A stretch of 9,210 nucleotides of DNA from Candidatus Sungbacteria bacterium RIFCSPLOWO2_01_FULL_47_10 (GTDB taxonomy: Bacteria; Patescibacteriota; Minisyncoccia; Sungbacterales; GWA2-42-14): positions 3,693-12,902 of the forward strand of contig MHQO01000020.1 of the NCBI GenBank assembly GCA_001820675.1, in the 5' to 3' direction. Below the pieces are notes generated by a model. The model had not been told where the DNA came from. It did not search any database and saw only the letters and a program-made list of their open reading frames with translations. The translations under genes and the position numbers were made by a program. This document shows, piece after piece, positions 6,457 to 9,210 of the stretch. The stretch's first letter is position 1, and every line of letters starts with the position of its first letter.

Positions 6457-6480
6457 CGCGAATGAATGATTATATTCGCG
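6457..6480 (+). repeat. Inverted repeat spanning the start of the second kinase gene
   Basis: CGCGAAT (6457-6463) pairs with ATTCGCG (6474-6480) across 10 nt. The ATG start at 6462 lies within the left arm, so a hairpin would bury it. It resembles the pair CGCGAATA/TATTCGCG at 5-43 before rplX. Confidence 0.5.
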
Positions 6481-7094
6481 GCATGTGCCCCAAGGTTCAC
6501 GTAACTGCAACGACTGTGAATAACAAAAAAAAAGAATTCGTATTGCTTTTGATAGGATTGTCCGGTTCCGGAAAAGGAACCCAATCTTTTTTTTTAAAAA
6601 AAGCGATTTCGCGCTTAAGAATTATTCGTACCGGACCGCTTTTGAGGAAGCTTGCGAAAAAAAACACAACAACCGCAAAACTTCTTCGGCCGTATCTGTC
6701 GCAGGGCCGGCTTGTGCCGGAATGGGTCGTGTTATACACATGGACGAAGGTCCTTTTTGAATCCGTTCGTGACAAAGAATCACTGTTGTTTGACGGCACG
6801 CCGCGGCACATAACGCAGGCCCGTCATCTGGACGAGGTGATGCGGTGGCACGGGAAACCCCTGCCAACCGCGATTTTTTTGGATATTCGCAGGGAAGAAT
6901 CGGAACGACGCCTTCTTGAACGCGGAAGGGCTGACGATACAAAAGAGGCGATACGCGAGCGGATGAAATTTTTTTATTCGAATGTCCTTCCGGCAATCCG
7001 GCACTATAAAAAACAAGGCAGATTGATTCATGTCGACGGAGAACAGCCGCCGAAGAAAGTAGCGGAGGACATTCGGAAAGAACTTGGGTTGTAG
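6462..7094 (+). CDS. Second nucleoside-monophosphate kinase, adenylate kinase family (short LID)
   Basis: This is a 210-residue P-loop kinase of the adenylate/UMP-CMP kinase family and a distant paralogue of the gene before it. The P-loop is GLSGSGKGTQ (32-41). The NMP-binding part has TGPLLRKLA (57-65) and GRLVPEWVV (82-90); FDGTPRH (110-116) stands for the usual DGFPRT. The LID is very short, running from LLERGRADDT (151-160) into KEAIRERMKFFY, so there is no zinc finger. The C-terminus LPAIRHYKKQGRLIHVDG is typical. The ATG at 6462 has AAGAGG (6447-6452) 9 nt upstream. The first 20 residues are poorly conserved in character, and a GTG at 6516 (NNKKKEF) is an alternative start. The substrate is uncertain. 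Confidence 0.85.
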   Translation: MNDYIRGMCPKVHVTATTVNNKKKEFVLLLIGLSGSGKGTQSFFLKKAISRLRIIRTGPLLRKLAKKNTTTAKLLRPYLSQGRLVPEWVVLYTWTKVLFESVRDKESLLFDGTPRHITQARHLDEVMRWHGKPLPTAIFLDIRREESERRLLERGRADDTKEAIRERMKFFYSNVLPAIRHYKKQGRLIHVDGEQPPKKVAEDIRKELGL

Positions 7095-7182
7095 AAGCAA
7101 AATTATACGCAAGACGTAACGCAAAACAAAACGCAAAAATTGCGTTTAAAATTGCGTAATCGTTTGCGTCTTTTGTTGCTTT
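7093..7182. repeat. ~90-nt palindromic repeat, copy B (before map)
   Basis: Second copy of the element at 2030-2121. The left arm (7093-7136) starts AGAAGCAAAATTATACGCAA, differing from copy A at only a few positions. The right arm (7140-7182) shares the 20-mer TTGCGTAATCGTTTGCGTCT exactly with copy A. The arms pair with each other over most of their length. It overlaps the last codons of the kinase gene by 2 nt and ends 9 nt before the map TTG start, again right at an initiation site. Confidence 0.75.
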
Positions 7183-7191
7183 GAATACATT

Positions 7192-8013
7192 TTGGTTATT
7201 AAAAATAAAGATGAACTGAATACGCTTCGCGAATGCGGGAAGCGGCTTGCAAAAATTCTTGAAAACGTTGTACACACGGCACGGCACGGCGTTACAACAG
7301 AGGAACTTGACCGGCTTGCGGAAAGCCTGATTTTATCGGAGGGCGGGGAACCCATATTTAAGGGATACAAAGTTTCCGGAGCGCGCCGGCCGTATCCGGG
7401 AAGTTTGTGCGTTTCAATAAATGATGAAATCGTCCACGGAATTCCGAGCGATCAAAGAACCATCTGCGAGGGCGATGTGGTGGGACTGGATATTGGGATG
7501 AGATGGCCGGGTAAAAAATTCAGAATTCAGAATTCAGAATTTAGAAATACAGAAGGACTTGTTACGGACATGGCGGTGACAATCGGTGTTGGGAAAATTT
7601 CTCAGAAGGCGGAGAAATTAATTCGTGCGACAAAAGAATCGTTAGATATTGCAATTCTTATGCTGAAGCCGGGCGTGAAGCTTGGCGATTTTGGGTATGC
7701 GATCCAGAAGCGTCTTGAGAAAAACGGCCTCGGCGTGATACGTGATCTTGCTGGACATGGTGTGGGGAAAGAACTTCACGAAGACCCGATGATCCCGAAT
7801 TACGGAAAAAAGGGGACGGGCCCGAAGCTTGTCGAGGGACAGGTCGTTGCGGTTGAACCAATGGCGTCTCTCGGCGGCTGGAACATCAAGACGGATGATG
7901 ACGGGTGGACAATCCGCATGGCCGATGGGTCGCTTGCCGCCCATTTTGAACATACGGTCGTTATTACGAAAGAAAGCGCAGAGGTGTTGACCCGGTTAGA
8001 AAACCAGGCATAA
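7192..8013 (+). CDS. map: Methionine aminopeptidase, type I
   Basis: Removes the initiator methionine from nascent proteins; a cytosolic dimetal hydrolase. The 273-residue product has all expected active-site residues: H82 (IVHGIP), D100 (GLDIG), D126 (TDMAV), H189 (LAGHGVG), H196 (LHEDP), E222 (VAVEPM) and E253 (HFEHT). D100 and D126 are 26 residues apart, whereas in E. coli the equivalents (D97, D108) are 11 apart. The additional ~15 residues (about 109-123) include FRIQNSEFRN, encoded by a tandem AATTCAG repeat at 7517-7544 that keeps the frame. The enzyme is probably active, because the extension lies in a beta-hairpin turn between the two ligands. The TTG at 7192 gives the normal N-terminus and has no Shine-Dalgarno sequence; it follows palindromic repeat copy B. 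Confidence 0.96.
   Translation: MVIKNKDELNTLRECGKRLAKILENVVHTARHGVTTEELDRLAESLILSEGGEPIFKGYKVSGARRPYPGSLCVSINDEIVHGIPSDQRTICEGDVVGLDIGMRWPGKKFRIQNSEFRNTEGLVTDMAVTIGVGKISQKAEKLIRATKESLDIAILMLKPGVKLGDFGYAIQKRLEKNGLGVIRDLAGHGVGKELHEDPMIPNYGKKGTGPKLVEGQVVAVEPMASLGGWNIKTDDDGWTIRMADGSLAAHFEHTVVITKESAEVLTRLENQA
7517..7544 (+). repeat. Tandem 7-nt repeat inside map
   Basis: Three exact copies of AATTCAG (7517-7537) followed by AATTTAG (7538-7544). It lies in the map reading frame and encodes part of the 15-residue insertion between the metal ligands D100 and D126. Confidence 0.85.
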
Positions 8014-8014
8014 T
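7987..8014 (+). promoter_or_regulatory. Putative promoter at the 3' end of map
   Basis: TTGACC (7987-7992), a 16-nt spacer, then CATAAT (8009-8014): each hexamer differs from the sigma70 consensus by one base. Transcription would start near 8021 and run through the 216-nt gap into the terminator at 8178 or into ruvX. It overlaps the end of the map gene, so chance occurrence remains possible. Confidence 0.45.
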
Positions 8015-8020
8015 TTATTT

Positions 8021-8199
8021 CAGGAAATGCAAGGCCTAAGCCGCTTCGCTTTAGGGCATGTAAATCTTTAGAAAAACGCGGATTTTTTGGTACAGAAAGT
8101 GTCCATATATGGCCTGAAGAGGGATCAGATGTATTAAAGACTGTTTTTACGGTTAGGTGGTGATAGTAGCTATTTACGCGGCACAAGGCCGCTTTTTTT
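8021..8199 (+). ncRNA. Candidate structured RNA or ruvX leader between map and ruvX
   Basis: The 216-nt gap between map and ruvX has no convincing gene. It begins with a putative promoter and ends with an intrinsic terminator, so a transcript of about 180 nt is possible. Visible structures are a hairpin at 8034-8057 (GCCTAAGC with GCTTTAGGGC, two bulges, 6-nt loop); a possible pairing of TCTTTAG with CTGAAGA further on; the palindrome CCATATATGG (8103-8112); and GTGATAG/CTATTTAC (8160-8177) directly before the terminator stem. CCTAA (8035-8039) could instead pair with TTAGG (8153-8157), giving two exclusive folds. No known RNA family was recognised. Confidence 0.3.
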
Positions 8200-8206
8200 C
8201 TTTTTT
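8178..8206 (+). terminator. Intrinsic terminator between map and ruvX
   Basis: GCGGC (8178-8182), a 5-nt loop, GCCGC (8188-8192), then seven T, a C and six more T (8193-8206). This is the clearest plus-strand terminator in the window. It closes the ribosomal/secY/map unit or the candidate RNA before it, and lies 23 nt before the ruvX ATG, leaving little room for a separate ruvX promoter. Confidence 0.8.
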
Positions 8207-8229
8207 GATTTATGTCATTATGAGGATAT

Positions 8230-8640
8230 ATGCGGTATCTCGGGCTTGATTATGGCCACAAGCGAATAGGTGTCGCTTTTTCCGATGAAGAGGGGCGGAT
8301 TGCGTTTCCGTTGGCAGAATTGCCCGAGGAATTCGAAGTTTTTTCCAGGGAAATCAGAAAAATCATCAAGGAGAAACAAATTGAAAAAATCATTGTCGGC
8401 GTTCCGATCCCGTTTGGCGGGAAAGATTCTTTGCAGACAAGGGCCGTCCGCGCTTTTGGCGAAAAGCTTAAAGAAGCGATACACGTACCCGTAGAATTCG
8501 AAAATGAGGTTTTAACGACAAAACTTGCGGAGCGCTATGGCACTTCGGACAAAAAGAAAATTGATTCCGCCGCCGCGGCGATTATTTTGCAGTCATACCT
8601 TGATAAAATTAAATCCGAAGCACGAAATCCGAAATCCTGA
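8230..8640 (+). CDS. ruvX: RuvX/YqgF family RNase H-like nuclease
   Basis: This RNase H-fold family is described as a putative Holliday-junction resolvase and, in E. coli, in 16S rRNA 5'-end processing. The 136-residue protein has the first catalytic strand GLDYGHKRIGVAFSD with D7, the strand KIIVGVPIPFGGK (53-65), NEVLTT (92-97) standing for the usual DERLTT and supplying E93, and IDSAAAAIILQSYLD with D112. All three presumed acidic catalytic residues are present. The ATG at 8230 has GAGG 4 nt upstream. The gene follows a terminator directly, so its expression may depend on readthrough or on a promoter hidden in the T-rich tract. The last nine residues (128-136, KSEARNPKS) are encoded by the left arm of the inverted repeat at 8611-8744. 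Confidence 0.93.
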   Translation: MRYLGLDYGHKRIGVAFSDEEGRIAFPLAELPEEFEVFSREIRKIIKEKQIEKIIVGVPIPFGGKDSLQTRAVRAFGEKLKEAIHVPVEFENEVLTTKLAERYGTSDKKKIDSAAAAIILQSYLDKIKSEARNPKS

Positions 8641-8744
8641 ACAAATTCAAAAATTTTAAATTCAAATATTCAAAACACGTTTTGGATTTTGAGAATTATA
8701 ATTTTGATATTGTTTCAAATTTCGATATTCGAATTTCGAATTTT
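8611..8744. repeat. 134-nt imperfect inverted repeat between ruvX and the glycosyltransferase
   Basis: Two arms of 66 nt (8611-8676 and 8679-8744) are complementary along their length with scattered mismatches, centred on 8677-8678. At the centre CAAAAC and GTTTTG flank AC; the outer parts carry ATCCGAA-type units on the left and TTCGAAT-type units on the right. The left arm includes the last ten codons of ruvX, stop included; the right arm ends 7 nt before the glycosyltransferase ATG. It fills the whole junction, and no gene is seen in it. It contains TATAAT (8697-8702), but without a matching -35 box. Confidence 0.75.
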
Positions 8745-8751
8745 ATTTTTT

Positions 8752-9210
8752 ATGTATATTAGCTGGATCATCCCCGTTCGTAACGGTGAACATTTTCTTG
8801 AAAAATCGGTCGGGGAGGTTGACCGATATTTGAAGTCAAAAAATTTTTCCGATGGGTATGAAATTCTTATTGTTGCCGATACGAATTCGAAAGATAAAAC
8901 GATTATGGTTGCGGAGCGTCTTCCTGCGGGGTTTTCTTCCGTGCGCGTTATGAAATGTGCAAGTCTTGGAAAGGGATTTGCCGTCAAGGCGGGAATGCGT
9001 GAAGCGCGAGGAGATATCCGGCTTTTTTCGGATGCCGATAACGCGACAAGTCCTGACCACTTCGACAAAATGATTCCGCATTTTGAAAAAGGGGCGGATG
9101 TCGTGATCAGTTCCCGCAACCCGAAAGACGCAGAGGGCGCGTATCAGGACGTTCCCGAATCACGTGTGCGGCGGCTTGCGGGGAAGGCGGGCAATCTTAT
9201 CATTCAAATT
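8752..9210 (+). CDS. Family 2 glycosyltransferase, dolichyl-phosphate-glucose/mannose synthase type (partial)
   Basis: The gene is cut by the window end after 153 codons. The N-terminus is a GT-A fold nucleotide-sugar-binding domain: SWIIPVRNGEHFLEKSV (4-20), the strand EILIVADTNSKDKT (37-50) in place of the common VDDGSTDGT, GKGFAVKAGMREARGD (73-88), and the metal-binding DAD at 94-96 in LFSDADNATSP. SSRNPKDAEG follows. The pattern is closest to ALG5-like and DPM1-like enzymes, which move a sugar from UDP-glucose or GDP-mannose to a polyprenyl phosphate at the membrane. The sugar and acceptor cannot be read from this part, and any C-terminal membrane segments lie outside the window. The ATG at 8752 is the only start before the conserved motif; there is no Shine-Dalgarno sequence. 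Confidence 0.9.
   Translation, partial: MYISWIIPVRNGEHFLEKSVGEVDRYLKSKNFSDGYEILIVADTNSKDKTIMVAERLPAGFSSVRVMKCASLGKGFAVKAGMREARGDIRLFSDADNATSPDHFDKMIPHFEKGADVVISSRNPKDAEGAYQDVPESRVRRLAGKAGNLIIQI

Noticed and set aside
6622..7287. Long minus-strand ORF (221 codons) across the second kinase and map
   Set aside because: It is a shadow of the well-supported kinase and map genes, with no domain-like pattern or start signal.
7517..7544. CRISPR-like array or frameshift at the AATTCAG repeats in map
   Set aside because: The units are 7 nt without spacers, and the reading frame continues into the correct metal-site motif, so it is a tandem repeat insertion, not an array or a broken gene.
8029..8073. 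Short 14-codon ORF in the map-ruvX gap
   Set aside because: It coincides with a hairpin, has no properly spaced ribosome-binding site, and is too short to support from sequence alone.
8120..8199. T-box leader before ruvX
   Set aside because: AGGTGG followed by ACGCGG and a terminator loosely recalls a T-box, but the AGGGTGGNACCGCG core is not there, no stem I was recognised, and ruvX is not an amino-acid-related gene.
8697..8702. TATAAT as the -10 box of a glycosyltransferase promoter
   Set aside because: No -35-like hexamer lies 15-19 nt upstream, and the region is AT-rich repeat where such a match is expected by chance.

Overview
This window is the spc ribosomal-protein operon plus its downstream secY-adk-map segment, followed by two separate genes. 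The organism looks like a member of the Candidate Phyla Radiation (Patescibacteria), probably a Parcubacteria-type lineage. This is inferred from the gene content: the gene for L30 (rpmD) is missing between S5 and L15, S14 is the short four-cysteine form, L24 carries a C-terminal zinc ribbon, and two divergent adenylate-kinase-family genes sit where one adk is usual. TGA is a normal stop (rplE, rpsN and ruvX end in it), which argues against the CPR groups that read TGA as glycine.

Layout, all + strand unless stated: rplX (L24); a MINUS-strand membrane-protein gene; rplE (L5); rpsN (S14); rpsH (S8); rplF (L6); rplR (L18); rpsE (S5); rplO (L15); a MazG-like nucleotide pyrophosphohydrolase gene; secY; two nucleoside-monophosphate kinase genes; map (methionine aminopeptidase); a 216-nt gap with its own putative promoter and terminator; ruvX (YqgF); and the 5' part of a family-2 glycosyltransferase cut by the window end. 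The genes up to map serve ribosome assembly, membrane protein insertion and N-terminal processing. infA, rpmJ, rpsM, rpsK, rpsD, rpoA and rplQ, which often follow map, do not.

Three things stand out. (1) The minus-strand gene between rplX and rplE looks like a complete independent transcription unit. It has a perfect extended-consensus sigma70-type promoter whose -35 box lies in the first codons of rplE, a GGAGGA ribosome-binding site, a stop codon overlapping the rplX stop, and a terminator-like hairpin with a T-tract inside the rplX zinc-ribbon codons. (2) Most non-overlapping gene junctions hold an imperfect inverted repeat, of several different families. One ~90-nt family occurs twice, just before the start codons of rplF and map. 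Repeat-like DNA also enters coding sequence: a tandem AATTCAG array lies in frame inside map next to its metal site, and one arm of a 134-nt inverted repeat encodes the RuvX C-terminus. (3) The ribosomal genes, secY, the first kinase, map and the glycosyltransferase show no clear Shine-Dalgarno sequence, while the minus-strand gene, the MazG-like gene, the second kinase and ruvX do.

No tRNA, rRNA, CRISPR array, transposase or phage gene was seen.
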